This document shows, in pieces, positions 7,153-15,820 of a stretch of DNA of 45,200 nt. The stretch is from Beijerinckiaceae bacterium (GTDB lineage: Bacteria; Pseudomonadota; Alphaproteobacteria; Rhizobiales; Beijerinckiaceae). Within the stretch, counting starts at the first letter, position 1. Each line of letters starts with the position of its first letter. The stretch covers positions 1 through 45,200 of the forward strand of contig CANGTC010000014.1 in assembly GCA_947456505.1 (NCBI GenBank). The letters run 5' to 3'. The notes under the pieces were generated by a model that saw nothing but the letters and a program-made list of their open reading frames with translations, made no database searches and was not told where the DNA came from. The translations under genes and the position numbers were made by a program.

Positions 7153-8265
7153 ATGCGTGCTAACCTTCAACTTCCCCGTCTGCAACTGCATGATGGCGCG
7201 ATACAGACGCTCCCTCTGGAGCTTGCTTTCCATGGCGTCTCAAAACCCTTGTTAATGAGCGATAAGGGCGTCGTGAAGTGCGGCATCGTTGATCAGGTCC
7301 TTCGGTTCGCTCCGAACGACACCGTCGTCTTCGATAATGTTACGGAAAGCCCGATCTTCGCCGATTGCGACGCCGCCATGGACGCCTATGTCAAAGGCGA
7401 TTGCGATTGCATCGTCGCTGTGGGTGGCGGATCTGTGATCGACGCTGCGAAGCTTACTGCGGTCATTGCCGGACATGGTGGGCGTGCGGCTGATTTTGCC
7501 GGGCATTCGGAGCGTGTCACCCGAAGCGTCGTCCCGCTCATCGTCATTCCAACGACTGCAGGGACTGGAAGCGAATGTTCCCCCGGCGCGGGCGTTCACC
7601 CGGATGGCAAATCACGGGAGGCGCCAATCGGTGGCCCATTCATCATCCCCAAATCGGCGATCTGCGATCCGGCGCTCACAGTTTCGCTTCCTGCCGGCTT
7701 GACCGCTGCAACTGGCGTTGATGCGTTGACCCACTGCGTTGAGGGCTATCTCGCCGTCCCTGCCTCAGCCTTCATTGACGTGCTGGCGCTGGATGGCGTT
7801 CGGCGCCTGTGCGCCAACATCGAAGCCGTCGTCAAGGACGGTAGCGACAAAGCGGCTCGGCTCGAAATGATGACTGGCGCCTTCGCCAGCGGCGTCTCGA
7901 TTCAAAAGGGGCTAGGGCCTGCACATGCCATTGCCAACACCTGTGGCGACCAAGGCGTCCACCATGGAAAGCTGAGCGCCATCGGACTTCTGGCGTCCCT
8001 TAAATTTCTTGAGTCGAGAGAGCCCGAGAAGCTTGCCGCCATCCATCAGGCGATGAATCTGAAGGCGGGAGTCACGGTCGAAAACGGACTGCGGGATCTT
8101 ATGCAGAGATTGCACCTGCCCACAACGTTACGCGCGGCAGGCTACAATGCTGGCTCAATTGAGCAGCTTGCACAGGCCTGCGTCACCAGCCACTTCAATA
8201 GGACGGCGCCCTACAAACCAAATGAGAGCGACTACGTGGAAATGATTTCCGCGATCGTGGAATGA
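7153..8265 (+). CDS. Iron-containing (group III) alcohol dehydrogenase
   Basis: This 370-residue protein is a group III metal-dependent dehydrogenase. It shows the NAD(P)-binding GGGSVIDAAK (91-100), PTTAGTGSE (133-141) and the metal ligands D190, H194 (GVDALTHCVEGY), H258 (GPAHAIA) and His 270/271 (GVHHGK), spaced as in FucO-type enzymes. Members interconvert alcohols and aldehydes or, as maleylacetate reductase, reduce the last intermediate of hydroxyquinol pathways. The GPAHAIA segment looks more like the general Fe-ADH branch than like a typical maleylacetate reductase, so I do not assign a substrate. It is the third gene of the plus-strand amidohydrolase-Bug-ADH group and converges on the flavin monooxygenase. 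The ATG has GAAGGATC upstream. Confidence 0.82.
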   Translation: MRANLQLPRLQLHDGAIQTLPLELAFHGVSKPLLMSDKGVVKCGIVDQVLRFAPNDTVVFDNVTESPIFADCDAAMDAYVKGDCDCIVAVGGGSVIDAAKLTAVIAGHGGRAADFAGHSERVTRSVVPLIVIPTTAGTGSECSPGAGVHPDGKSREAPIGGPFIIPKSAICDPALTVSLPAGLTAATGVDALTHCVEGYLAVPASAFIDVLALDGVRRLCANIEAVVKDGSDKAARLEMMTGAFASGVSIQKGLGPAHAIANTCGDQGVHHGKLSAIGLLASLKFLESREPEKLAAIHQAMNLKAGVTVENGLRDLMQRLHLPTTLRAAGYNAGSIEQLAQACVTSHFNRTAPYKPNESDYVEMISAIVE

Positions 8266-8287
8266 TGCCTTCTAGATCTCGAAGGCA
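8266..8287. terminator. Hairpin between convergent ADH and monooxygenase genes
   Basis: TGCCTTC at 8266-8272 pairs with GAAGGCA at 8281-8287 around an 8-base loop, directly after the dehydrogenase stop. No clear T-tract follows. It could work in both directions between the convergent genes. Confidence 0.35.
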
Positions 8288-8323
8288 CCATAGGGCGTGG
8301 CTTCAGCGATAATCTGCCTAAGT

Positions 8324-10003
8324 TCAATTTACGCCGAGCACGTGATCGAACAGCTTCTTCAGCCCCCCGTCGCCTGGCGCCGCACCCCGCCAGGCGACGA
8401 CCTGATCGGGCCGCACCAGCGCATAGGGTTGCTCGTAAAAATCAGCTGCGACTGGCTCACTGGAGAGATCCAGTAGTTTGAGCGTCACTCCGCGGCGCTG
8501 CGCTTCTTTCGCGAAGGCCTCGACCATGCCGTCGCGCTCCCCGAAATAGAGCAGCGTCCACTCGAAGCCGAACTTGTCGAACAACGACTGCCCATCCGTG
8601 CACCACACATGGGGCGCACGACCGCCCGGCTTTGCGCTCGGCACATAAACAGTGGGGATGTCGGGAGGACGCGGGCTGTCGTCATTGACGATCACCGGCG
8701 AGGCGTTGTAGCGCGCGCCGAGGGTGAAGCCGGGAATGGTGAACTCGTTCTTGCCATGATTGGCGAGATAGGCTCCTGCACGCTTGCGCGCAGCTTCGCC
8801 TGCAAGGCCAGGATCTTCGATGCCGGGCGACGGCACGTAAAGGCCAACCGAGTCCGCGAAGCCAGCTGCATTGCGCGTGTTGCGCACGGCGACAGGTTGC
8901 CGCTCCGCTTCATAGCTATCAAGAAGACTTGCTCCGCCCTGCCCTTTCAGCACAGCGGCGAACTTCCAACCAATATTCACCGCATCCTCGATTGCGGTGT
9001 TGTATCCCATGCCGCCCGTTGGCGTGAAAAGATGCACGGCGTCGCCGCCCAGAAAGACCCGGCCCTTGAAGAACTTGTCGGCGGCAAGCGCGCGCCCTGC
9101 AAGCCAGGCCGCAAAGCCCGTGACCTCATGGGGAATGTCGCAACCCATCGCTTGCAGGAACAATTTGCTGCAATCCTCCTTCGTCATCGCCTCGACCTTC
9201 TCATTCTCCCGCAACTGCGTCTGAAGGACGAACTTGCCTTTGCCGTCGATAGAGGCGAGCAAGGCGCGGCGTCGGCGGTTGAACGTCCAGTACATCCATG
9301 CCCGCCCGCCCGCGAGCCTGTCGTAGAAGGCTGGTGAATCGATGTAGATCGACAGCATCTGCCCACCCATGAAGTCGCGTTCAGCCGGATCGCCGCCGGA
9401 ATAATGGTATCCGAGCTGCTTGCGGATGGTGCTCGCCCCGCCATCCGAACCAAACAGATAATTTGATACGATGCTCCGCCGCTCACCCGTTTTCATATGC
9501 TCAAGCTGCGTAACGACGCTGTCGGCTTGATCCAAAAAGGTCAGGACGCGCCAATTGAACTCGATATTGATCCCCGGCAGTTTGCTCGCTTTTTGATAGA
9601 GCACATTCTCGACATGGCTCTGCGGCACGCGATGCGGCAATTCGGCGGCGTTCCAGATATGCTCCAACTCGCGGACGATACGGTGCGCCTCACCGGAGGG
9701 TGGCATCGGGTGGCGACCCAGCTCATAGCCCGAAAGGGTCGTGAAATAGGCGACGTCGGTCGGATGATCAGGCGGTAGGCCCAATTTTCGGATTTCATCC
9801 GCAAACCCAAGGCGCCGGTAGTGCTCCATGGAGCGGGCCTGGGTGGCGTTCGCCTTTGGCGCCGTCGCGACGCCGCTCGCCTGATCCACCACCATGGCCA
9901 CGACGCCTCGGCGACCCAGTTCGTTAGCGAGCATCAGGCCGCACGGTCCCGCTCCGACGATAAGGACTTCCACGTGCTTGCTGGTTTCTGCGGCGCTGCC
10001 CAT
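8324..10003 (-). CDS. Class A FAD-dependent aromatic monooxygenase (PheA/TfdB/MhpA-like)
   Basis: This 559-residue flavoprotein has the three class A hydroxylase fingerprints. They are G17-x-G19-x-x-G22 in VGAGPCGL for FAD binding, the DG motif at D187-G188 (GSDGGAS), and the GD motif at G320-D321 followed by AVHLFTPTGGMGYNTA. A C-terminal thioredoxin-like domain (about 400-559) matches the phenol hydroxylase/TfdB and MhpA branch. These enzymes use NAD(P)H and O2 to hydroxylate phenols or 3-hydroxyphenylpropionate-like substrates ortho to an existing hydroxyl. The ATG has GGGAAG upstream. Behind it on the same strand lies a broken LysR gene, so its normal regulator may have been lost. The decarboxylase-like gene at 5081 could supply a phenol; that link is inference. 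Confidence 0.85.
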   Translation of the reverse strand: MGSAAETSKHVEVLIVGAGPCGLMLANELGRRGVVAMVVDQASGVATAPKANATQARSMEHYRRLGFADEIRKLGLPPDHPTDVAYFTTLSGYELGRHPMPPSGEAHRIVRELEHIWNAAELPHRVPQSHVENVLYQKASKLPGINIEFNWRVLTFLDQADSVVTQLEHMKTGERRSIVSNYLFGSDGGASTIRKQLGYHYSGGDPAERDFMGGQMLSIYIDSPAFYDRLAGGRAWMYWTFNRRRRALLASIDGKGKFVLQTQLRENEKVEAMTKEDCSKLFLQAMGCDIPHEVTGFAAWLAGRALAADKFFKGRVFLGGDAVHLFTPTGGMGYNTAIEDAVNIGWKFAAVLKGQGGASLLDSYEAERQPVAVRNTRNAAGFADSVGLYVPSPGIEDPGLAGEAARKRAGAYLANHGKNEFTIPGFTLGARYNASPVIVNDDSPRPPDIPTVYVPSAKPGGRAPHVWCTDGQSLFDKFGFEWTLLYFGERDGMVEAFAKEAQRRGVTLKLLDLSSEPVAADFYEQPYALVRPDQVVAWRGAAPGDGGLKKLFDHVLGVN

Positions 10004-10033
10004 TTTACTTCCCTACTTGATCCTTCCACTCCG

Positions 10034-10440
10034 TTAGTAGCGGAAAGTAATCTTGAGAAGATCAAAAATTCCCACAGCTGATACCAATTTAGCATCGCAC
10101 CCTAGGTTGGTGGCGCATTTGAGCAGATCACTGAAGCATTTGGCTGCTGGCGTGAGGACAAGCCCTGCGCGATGAACCAGCATGATCGAAGGCGCCGGAA
10201 ACGTCTCTGAAAGCAGGATCGCCTGGAGCACGCCATGTAGCGGCGGAAACTGCAACCCCTGTCAGGGCGCCATGGCGAGCATGTCGGAATTCAATAGCAC
10301 GCCCAGAATGGAGAGAGCTGATTGGCGCTGAAAGACAGGGATCGGAACCGCAAGACCCATTTCGGCGAGGGAGGTCGCTTTTGACAGCGGATGGCCCTGG
10401 ATCGACAAAAGATGACTATTGATCGCGTATTGCCAGGTTT
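10034..10440 (-). pseudogene. LysR-type regulator remnant (effector domain) with internal stop
   Basis: Reading the minus strand from 10440 gives the C-terminal part of a LysR effector domain. It includes HLLSIQGHPLSKATSLAEM, an LGVLLNSDMLAMAP stretch, and later LHGVLQAILL and IMLVHRAGLVLTPAAK, the usual ending of LysR proteins. A TGA at 10264-10262 interrupts it right after LAMAP, where an Arg codon is usual. A stop just before 10440 blocks the frame upstream, and no DNA-binding domain is present. The gene is thus truncated at the 5' end and carries a nonsense codon. It lies upstream of the flavin monooxygenase on the same strand, 31 bases from its start, not in the divergent layout typical of LysR. 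That suggests rearrangement. Confidence 0.7.
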
Positions 10441-10468
10441 ATGTTACTCGGTCCGATCAAAGAGGGCG

Positions 10469-12424
10469 CTACCATCGCCCGAATCTTTTCAGGACCGACA
10501 GCCATGACGGACTGGGCACGATCATGGCGCACTCCTCAAGTTCCATCAGCCCGCCCTCCTGGGCTCTGGGGCCATCAAGCTCCGTCATGACGGGGTCTGG
10601 CCCCAGGTCAATGACGAACGAGGCCTGATACATCGACCGGGCGACGAACAGGCCGCGCGTCTCGTCGAATACCCGCAGCACCGCCCCGTCATCATGGGAG
10701 AGATCGGCCCCACTCATCCGCACCGTGATTTCGCTCTCACGAATGGCGCGAATGAGACGATCCATGGGAACCACTTCGCGCACGATGCCTGAGCTGAATG
10801 AGGTCTCAAGCATCTCGGCGGCGCCAAACCGGCTCATGGGGGAGCCGATGACGCCAGGCGAGGAGGGCGCGTCATCCATCGGGGGCTTGGGAAGCGGTGT
10901 AGAAATAATGATCCCGCCGCCCAGTGCTTCCGCTGGCCGATAGGCGTCCATAGCCGCAAGGACCGGAAGCGCAGACGCGATTGGCGCCCCCAGATCAAGG
11001 CCGAAGACGGGCTGGATGGGGACAACGCCCATACCGGGATCGACCACGCCCAAGGCGACAGGATCGACCACAGGCGCCATCTCGAAGCCCGTATTCTGGC
11101 CCTGCGGGCTCGCGGGCGCGCGTGCTGCGGCGGCGCCTGACGGGGCTGCAGGCGGAGGCGCTGTGATCGTCGCAGTCTTGCCAATAGCCAGACCAGAGGC
11201 GATGACCAGCGCTGGCGCAGCCACGGCGGTCGGCGCATTCGAAGCAACTGGCGGCAAGGACATGGCCTGATCGACATTGGGTGAGGCCTGATCAGGGGCC
11301 TGGGCGACATTCATCTGCGCCGCCTCAACCGGCGCCGCCTCAGGCGCCGTGACCGGGGCCGGAGCAACCGGCGCAAGGTCCGAGACTACCTCGGGCGCAG
11401 GGTCTAGGGCGGACGGCGCATCAACTTTCACCGCATCAACCGGAGCAGCTTCAGGCGCCGTGACCAGGGCCGAAGCAACCGGCGCAAGGTCTGAGACAAC
11501 TTCGGGCGCGGGGGCTGCGACGGATGGCGCATCAACATTCACCGCCTCAGGCGCCGTGACAGGGGCCGGAGCAACCGGCGCAAGATCCGAGACAACCTCG
11601 GGCGCAGGGTCTGCGGCGGACGGCGCATCAACCTTCACCGCCTCAACCGGCGCAGCTTCAGGCGCCGTGACAGGGGCCGAAGCAACCAAGGGCGCCGTGT
11701 CAGCAGTCGTCCGCGCGACCGGGCTGACGACATCCGCGGCCGGCGCTGCCGCTTCCGTCAGAACCGGCGCGCCACGTCCCCCGGAGACGGCGGGGGCGAG
11801 GGGCGGCAGAACGGGCGCCAGCCAACTGATCTTCTGGACAAAGGTCTGCGGGGGCATTTGCACCGGAGGAACCGAGGCGGCGGAGAAGAAGTCGCCATTG
11901 CTGGTTCCCTCTGCGGGCGAGCCAAACCCTGGATAGGCCCCCGCCTGGATGGACTCCGGGGTTACCGCCACATAGTCGCGAGGCTCGACATGGGGCTGGC
12001 CGAGCCAGGTGACCGAAGCAGGCGGCGCGCTCATCATACGTGCGGCGAGATTCTGGCCCATCGGCGATGACAGATGGGTCTGCAGGATCGTGCTGCCCAC
12101 CGAGACAGCGAGCGCGGAGCGCGCGATATCGTGGCCGCCAGACTTCACATAGGTGTCGTTCGCCCTGTTGTAGACAATATAATTGGTTCCTCCACCGCCC
12201 GAGACGGTGTCGTAGCCCCAGCCGCCGGAGATCTGGTCATTGCCGGATCCGCCCGCGATCACATCCTCGCCAAGCTCGCCAAAGATCACATTGTCGCCCG
12301 CGCCCCCGACGATCCAATCCGCATCCACCGCAAACCGCGATGGGGCGTTTGAAGGGCTGCGCCAGGCGGGCGAGCGCGGCCGCATCACAATCGCAACCAA
12401 TATGGCAGGCCGGGGCACCGACAT
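10469..12424 (-). CDS. RTX-repeat protein with Pro/Ala-rich tail, 5' end lost at a rearrangement
   Basis: The open frame encodes up to 651 residues, but the first ~30 codons are antisense to a secA fragment and are probably not native. From about residue 35, calcium-binding RTX nonapeptides appear ([30 protein letters not shown]). A long Ala/Pro/Val-rich region with tandem repeats follows (about 230-390) and then a less biased C-terminal domain (about 530-651). RTX repeats fold on calcium outside the cell and mark type I or related secreted proteins; here they stand at the N-terminal end of what survives, so an upstream domain is missing. An HlyD-type adaptor is close by. Whether the chimeric frame is expressed is unknown. 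It should be treated as a 5'-truncated gene. Confidence 0.6.
   Translation of the reverse strand: MSVPRPAILVAIVMRPRSPAWRSPSNAPSRFAVDADWIVGGAGDNVIFGELGEDVIAGGSGNDQISGGWGYDTVSGGGGTNYIVYNRANDTYVKSGGHDIARSALAVSVGSTILQTHLSSPMGQNLAARMMSAPPASVTWLGQPHVEPRDYVAVTPESIQAGAYPGFGSPAEGTSNGDFFSAASVPPVQMPPQTFVQKISWLAPVLPPLAPAVSGGRGAPVLTEAAAPAADVVSPVARTTADTAPLVASAPVTAPEAAPVEAVKVDAPSAADPAPEVVSDLAPVAPAPVTAPEAVNVDAPSVAAPAPEVVSDLAPVASALVTAPEAAPVDAVKVDAPSALDPAPEVVSDLAPVAPAPVTAPEAAPVEAAQMNVAQAPDQASPNVDQAMSLPPVASNAPTAVAAPALVIASGLAIGKTATITAPPPAAPSGAAAARAPASPQGQNTGFEMAPVVDPVALGVVDPGMGVVPIQPVFGLDLGAPIASALPVLAAMDAYRPAEALGGGIIISTPLPKPPMDDAPSSPGVIGSPMSRFGAAEMLETSFSSGIVREVVPMDRLIRAIRESEITVRMSGADLSHDDGAVLRVFDETRGLFVARSMYQASFVIDLGPDPVMTELDGPRAQEGGLMELEECAMIVPSPSWLSVLKRFGRW
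11346..11690 (-). repeat. Intragenic tandem repeat, periods 111, 96 and 111 bases
   Basis: The box GCCGTGAC starts at 11346, 11457, 11553 and 11664 on the plus strand, so the repeat unit is 111, 96 and 111 bases. The encoded unit is about 37 residues, with [12 protein letters not shown] and APVTAPEA as constant parts; the middle copy lacks five residues. All period lengths are multiples of three, so the frame is kept. Such repeats change copy number easily. Confidence 0.85.
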
Positions 12425-12776
12425 TCATCTTGGCGAGGGCGTCCAGGCCATCGGAGGTCTGCATGTCATCATGACCGAACGTCACGAGGCCCGGCGCATC
12501 GACCAACAACTGGCAGGCCGCAGCGCTCGCCAGGGAGAGCCGGGAAGCTTCGAGGCGATCCTCTCCATGGAGGATCCGCTGCTGGAGGGGTCAACGCCCC
12601 TCCTCCACATCGCCACGAAACTCCTGCAGGGGCGCGCTGGTGCATGGCTCGCCCGGCGCGCTTCGCGCCTTTCGCAACGGCGCGCCGAACGTTTGCATGC
12701 GCGCATGCGCGCCGATTTGCTCAAATCCGATGAATGGCAAATGAAGACGCTCGCCTTCTCCGGGAAATCGGAATAG
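12351..12776 (+). pseudogene. SecA-like C-terminal fragment (5' truncated)
   Basis: The plus strand encodes a run typical of Sec[16 protein letters not shown], the helicase motif of the second nucleotide-binding fold, then [20 protein letters not shown] and [12 protein letters not shown], the motif VI arginine-finger region. It continues to a TAG at 12774-12776, giving about 141 residues of a protein normally 600-900 long. Recognisable similarity starts near 12351, where the head-on RTX gene also begins to make sense on the other strand, so the join lies at roughly 12333-12351. The missing DEAD motor half is nowhere in the window. The short C-terminus after the motor core suggests a SecA paralogue, not the housekeeping protein. 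It is a non-functional fragment. Confidence 0.72.
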
Positions 12777-12781
12777 GGCGC

Positions 12782-13666
12782 TCACCGAACGGTGGCGGGA
12801 CGCCCCGGCGGATCAGGCATATCGAAGGTCACCCGACAGCGCAGGCCGCCCGGCACTGCGTTATCCGGGTTGGGCAAGCTAAGCCGCACCCCGAAGGTGC
12901 CGCTCGCTGCGTCAAAGACCTGATCGACCACCTCCACCCGGGCCGGCAGCACACCACCCACGGGATCATCGGGCCGCACCACAGCCATATCGCCAACGCG
13001 AACACGTCCGAACTGGCTGACAGGCATGAAGGCCTCGACGTTCAAAGGATCGATCCGCGCGACCGTGACGATCGCCGCATCCTGATGAACATATTCCCCA
13101 GGCCCGAGGGACCGCTGAGTGACGACGCCATCAATCGAACTGCGGATAATCCTTTGCTCAAGCGTGGCGCGCGAACGCGCCAACTCCAATTCCGCCATAC
13201 GCTTGCCAAGCAGGGCCAGCAGGACCTCCTGCTCGGCGACGCGGTAGTCGGATTGCGCGTTCTCGGCATCCTGCACACTGGCGGCGTTACGGGTGAGAAG
13301 ATCGCCCTTGCGCTGCATGACTCCAGCTTTCTGCTTCAAAATCGACTGTTTGGCTTCGATTTCGGCGGTGCTCTTGGCGCGCTCCTCATTGGCGGCCACC
13401 ATCGCCTCCTCCACGGAGGACTCAATCTGCGCCACCACCTGCCCGCGTGTCACCCGATCGCCGCGCTCCACCATCACACGCGACAAAATACTGGCGACGG
13501 GACTGCCAAGCTTTACCGTCAAGGATGGCTCCAGGACGCAATCAAAAGTCGCGGCGAACGATGTGAAGGACCAGAGCGCAGCAAAGATGAAACTTACAAA
13601 ACCGGGAGCAAGACACACGCTACGGCCACGAGAAAAAAAACGCCGCAGAAAAGAACAAAAAGACAT
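12782..13666 (-). CDS. HlyD/RND-type periplasmic adaptor protein
   Basis: This protein has about 294 residues from the ATG at 13666 (AGGGGGC upstream); an in-frame start 23 codons earlier is possible. An N-terminal hydrophobic segment (FVSFIFAALWSF) acts as signal or anchor. A lipoyl/biotinyl-like half follows (VMVERGDRVTRGQVVAQIES), then a long coiled coil (about 75-155, rich in E/K/A/Q), the second half (RSSIDGVVTQRSLGPGEYV) and a beta-barrel. This is the membrane-fusion adaptor architecture that links an inner-membrane pump to an outer-membrane channel. It ends 5 bases from the secA fragment, tail to tail. Adaptor, SecA paralogue and RTX protein together may be the debris of one export locus; that is inference. 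No pump gene is present. Confidence 0.78.
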   Translation of the reverse strand: MSFCSFLRRFFSRGRSVCLAPGFVSFIFAALWSFTSFAATFDCVLEPSLTVKLGSPVASILSRVMVERGDRVTRGQVVAQIESSVEEAMVAANEERAKSTAEIEAKQSILKQKAGVMQRKGDLLTRNAASVQDAENAQSDYRVAEQEVLLALLGKRMAELELARSRATLEQRIIRSSIDGVVTQRSLGPGEYVHQDAAIVTVARIDPLNVEAFMPVSQFGRVRVGDMAVVRPDDPVGGVLPARVEVVDQVFDAASGTFGVRLSLPNPDNAVPGGLRCRVTFDMPDPPGRPATVR

Positions 13667-14046
13667 GAGGATCGCCCCCTCGCCAAACAGTAAAAAAACC
13701 AAACCAAAGATAGGGGGCAACAGCGCCGGACGCAAGCAACATAAGCGTCACAGATTATTCAAACGAACGCAAGGCGGACCCCGTGAGAGGAACCCTCGAT
13801 GTGAAAGGCGGCGTGCTACTGATCCATCGCTACATCAGCCACCGAAAAAACAAATCCACCACTGGAATAGCCACCGGACAGAATCCACAATCTCCACAAG
13901 CCGATCACAAACAAACGATTGGACATCGTCTGAGCGCTGTCGGTCGCCACTACGCCGACTACGCCACCGTGCTAGTTGTGTTCGGCGCCCCCCTTTGGAA
14001 GCGCCGCCAAGGCCCATACGATGCCCCACCATAAGCCGACAGCAAT
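13667..14046. other. Gap without a recognisable gene
   Basis: This 380-base stretch lies upstream of the adaptor gene and after the UbiD stop. Open frames exist on both strands, but they give Arg/Ser/Pro-rich peptides without family features. I see no hairpin with a T-tract. It may contain the adaptor promoter. Confidence 0.5.
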
Positions 14047-15513
14047 TTACGGCGATAACAACCAACCAAATTTATCCACCGCCTCCTTGGCGAATTCCTG
14101 GGTAGGCGCATTGCTGCGCGCAAACTTCTCGCGCCACCTGAAGGGGCGACAGGCGTCAATGACAGCAACGGAATGCCTGACATCACGAATGGCGCGCCTC
14201 TCCGGATCAAGACGAGGATCCGCTCGCGAATCCCATGATCCCTCGATAAACTGGATTGACTCCTTTGGGTCGGTGCGCGTGCACATGGCCCAAATCAATT
14301 GATCAAGATTGCTGACATCAATATCGTCATCCACCACAATCACATATTTCGAAGCATAGGCGGAGCCCCCGCACTGGGCCGCTATATTGCCTGCCTGCAC
14401 GGAATGACCGGGATACCGTTGATTGATGGCGACGCCATGTAACATGCGCGACCCGCCAACTTCGTGACACCAGACCTGCGTCACATTTGGCACACCCGCA
14501 TTCGTGACGTTCTGCTTGATCATGGCGGACCGCATGACACCACGATACCGAGCCATCTCGTCCGAACCGCCACCCATGGGCGGCACCCCCAGAATGATCG
14601 GATCGTTTCGATGGTAAATAGCCTTCACGTCGATCACAGGGAGTTCCGTGCCGCCATTATAATAACCGGTCCATTCGCCAAACGGGCCCTCCATCTTGCG
14701 TTTGTCCGGCGTGATAAAACCTTCGAGCACAATCTCCGCCCGCGCTGGAAAGGGTAAGCCGGTGATCTTCCCACGCACCATCTCGGTGGGACGACCTCGC
14801 ATTCCTCCGACCTGATCGATTTCAAACTCTCCGTATGGAGCTTCAGTTCCACCAGCAAAAAAAGCAAGGGGATCGCCGCCAAGCACCATCACAATCGGCA
14901 TAGGCTGACCTTTGGCGAAATACTTCTCGCGATGCAGATAGCCATGGTGCCCAATAGCCATCGAAATGCCAACGGAATAGCGATCATGCACCTGCGCCCG
15001 GTAAGAACCAGCATTAAACCATCCCTCCTCCGGATCCTGAGTGATGCTGTAGGTGCCAGTGCCAATGTAACGACCACCGTCATTGGGGTGCCAGATCGGC
15101 GCCGGGAACTTAAGGAGGTCAACATCGTCGCCCAACATGATGTTTTCGAAAACAGGACCCGTATCCACAATAGTATGTTTGATGCTCTTGGTATCTTGCA
15201 GATAGGCTTGTCGATAGGCCTCGCTCAATTCCCATTTATTGAGATGATCTGGAAGACCAAGCGTCATGTTTCTCCGCTTCCCAGCGAAGACATTCATCAA
15301 GACACGAAAACCTTTCGGGCAACCCACCACGTCCTCGAACACAACGCAGGGACCATTTTCATGTCGCAATACGGCTTCGGCCGCGAGCCCGATGTCCCGC
15401 TCCCAGGACGCGCCTTTAACGACCCGAACTTCGCCAATTCGTTCGGCCTCCAAAAGCCATTCCCTGAGGTCTTCGTAGACAATATGTCCGGCCATGTTCG
15501 ATGCACCCGTCAT
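14047..15513 (-). CDS. UbiD family decarboxylase (copy A)
   Basis: This 488-residue protein has the full UbiD fold. UbiD enzymes use prenylated FMN and Mn2+/K+ to decarboxylate, or carboxylate, aromatic and alpha,beta-unsaturated acids. The family features are an N-terminal DLREWLLEAE, the prFMN-binding region around FNAGSYRAQVHD and MAIGHHGYLH, the acidic LPFPARAEIVLEG and EGPFGEWTGYY motifs, then an oligomerisation C-terminus with VVDDDIDVSN. It is closest in the window to copy B at 20212. The start has GGGGAGG. It is alone on its strand here and divergent from the TctC-type receptor at 15821, so a receptor-enzyme pair is plausible. No ubiX-type prenyltransferase gene is in the window, so the cofactor must come from elsewhere. 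Confidence 0.88.
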   Translation of the reverse strand: MTGASNMAGHIVYEDLREWLLEAERIGEVRVVKGASWERDIGLAAEAVLRHENGPCVVFEDVVGCPKGFRVLMNVFAGKRRNMTLGLPDHLNKWELSEAYRQAYLQDTKSIKHTIVDTGPVFENIMLGDDVDLLKFPAPIWHPNDGGRYIGTGTYSITQDPEEGWFNAGSYRAQVHDRYSVGISMAIGHHGYLHREKYFAKGQPMPIVMVLGGDPLAFFAGGTEAPYGEFEIDQVGGMRGRPTEMVRGKITGLPFPARAEIVLEGFITPDKRKMEGPFGEWTGYYNGGTELPVIDVKAIYHRNDPIILGVPPMGGGSDEMARYRGVMRSAMIKQNVTNAGVPNVTQVWCHEVGGSRMLHGVAINQRYPGHSVQAGNIAAQCGGSAYASKYVIVVDDDIDVSNLDQLIWAMCTRTDPKESIQFIEGSWDSRADPRLDPERRAIRDVRHSVAVIDACRPFRWREKFARSNAPTQEFAKEAVDKFGWLLSP

Positions 15514-15820
15514 TAGCGCCTCCCCTGTTTGATAAACTCCAGTGCGCCAGGCGCGCCATGGAGCTCCGTTGATCTAAATCTCGCCTATAATTCCACAATT
15601 TGCAATTCGCATACCCCAGACCGGCACGCCTGACGCGATCAAACCAAAACAGCGCCTCTCTCGTCGAAACATGGATCAAACGTGTCAGCGACAACCTTCA
15701 CGACAGGGCTCCAATCAAAAATACAAGATTACCGCGACATTCGCGATGGACTTGATAGCTCGCGAAAGCCAAGTATAAATAAATGTAAGCACATGAAGCA
15801 AAATAGATAGGGAGGGTCTC
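15514..15820. promoter_or_regulatory. Divergent intergenic region ubiD copy A / tctC-type receptor
   Basis: These 307 bases separate divergent starts and must hold both promoters. The part next to the receptor gene is AT-rich (AAGTATAAATAAATGTAAGC). I find no convincing palindromic operator and no gene. Confidence 0.4.

Noticed and set aside
11346-11690. Regular repeats considered as a CRISPR array
   Set aside because: Units of 96-111 bases without short unique spacers, in frame with a protein; this is a coding tandem repeat.
11349-11936. Plus-strand Gly/Ala/Thr-rich open frame across the RTX tail repeats
   Set aside because: It is the reverse reading of tandem repeats; the minus frame continues from RTX motifs and into a non-repetitive C-terminal domain, so it is the coding one.
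13293-14105. Plus-strand open frame of 270 codons over the adaptor start and the gap behind it
   Set aside because: It is extremely Arg/Pro/Ser-rich and crosses a real gene boundary; it is antisense to the HlyD-type adaptor.
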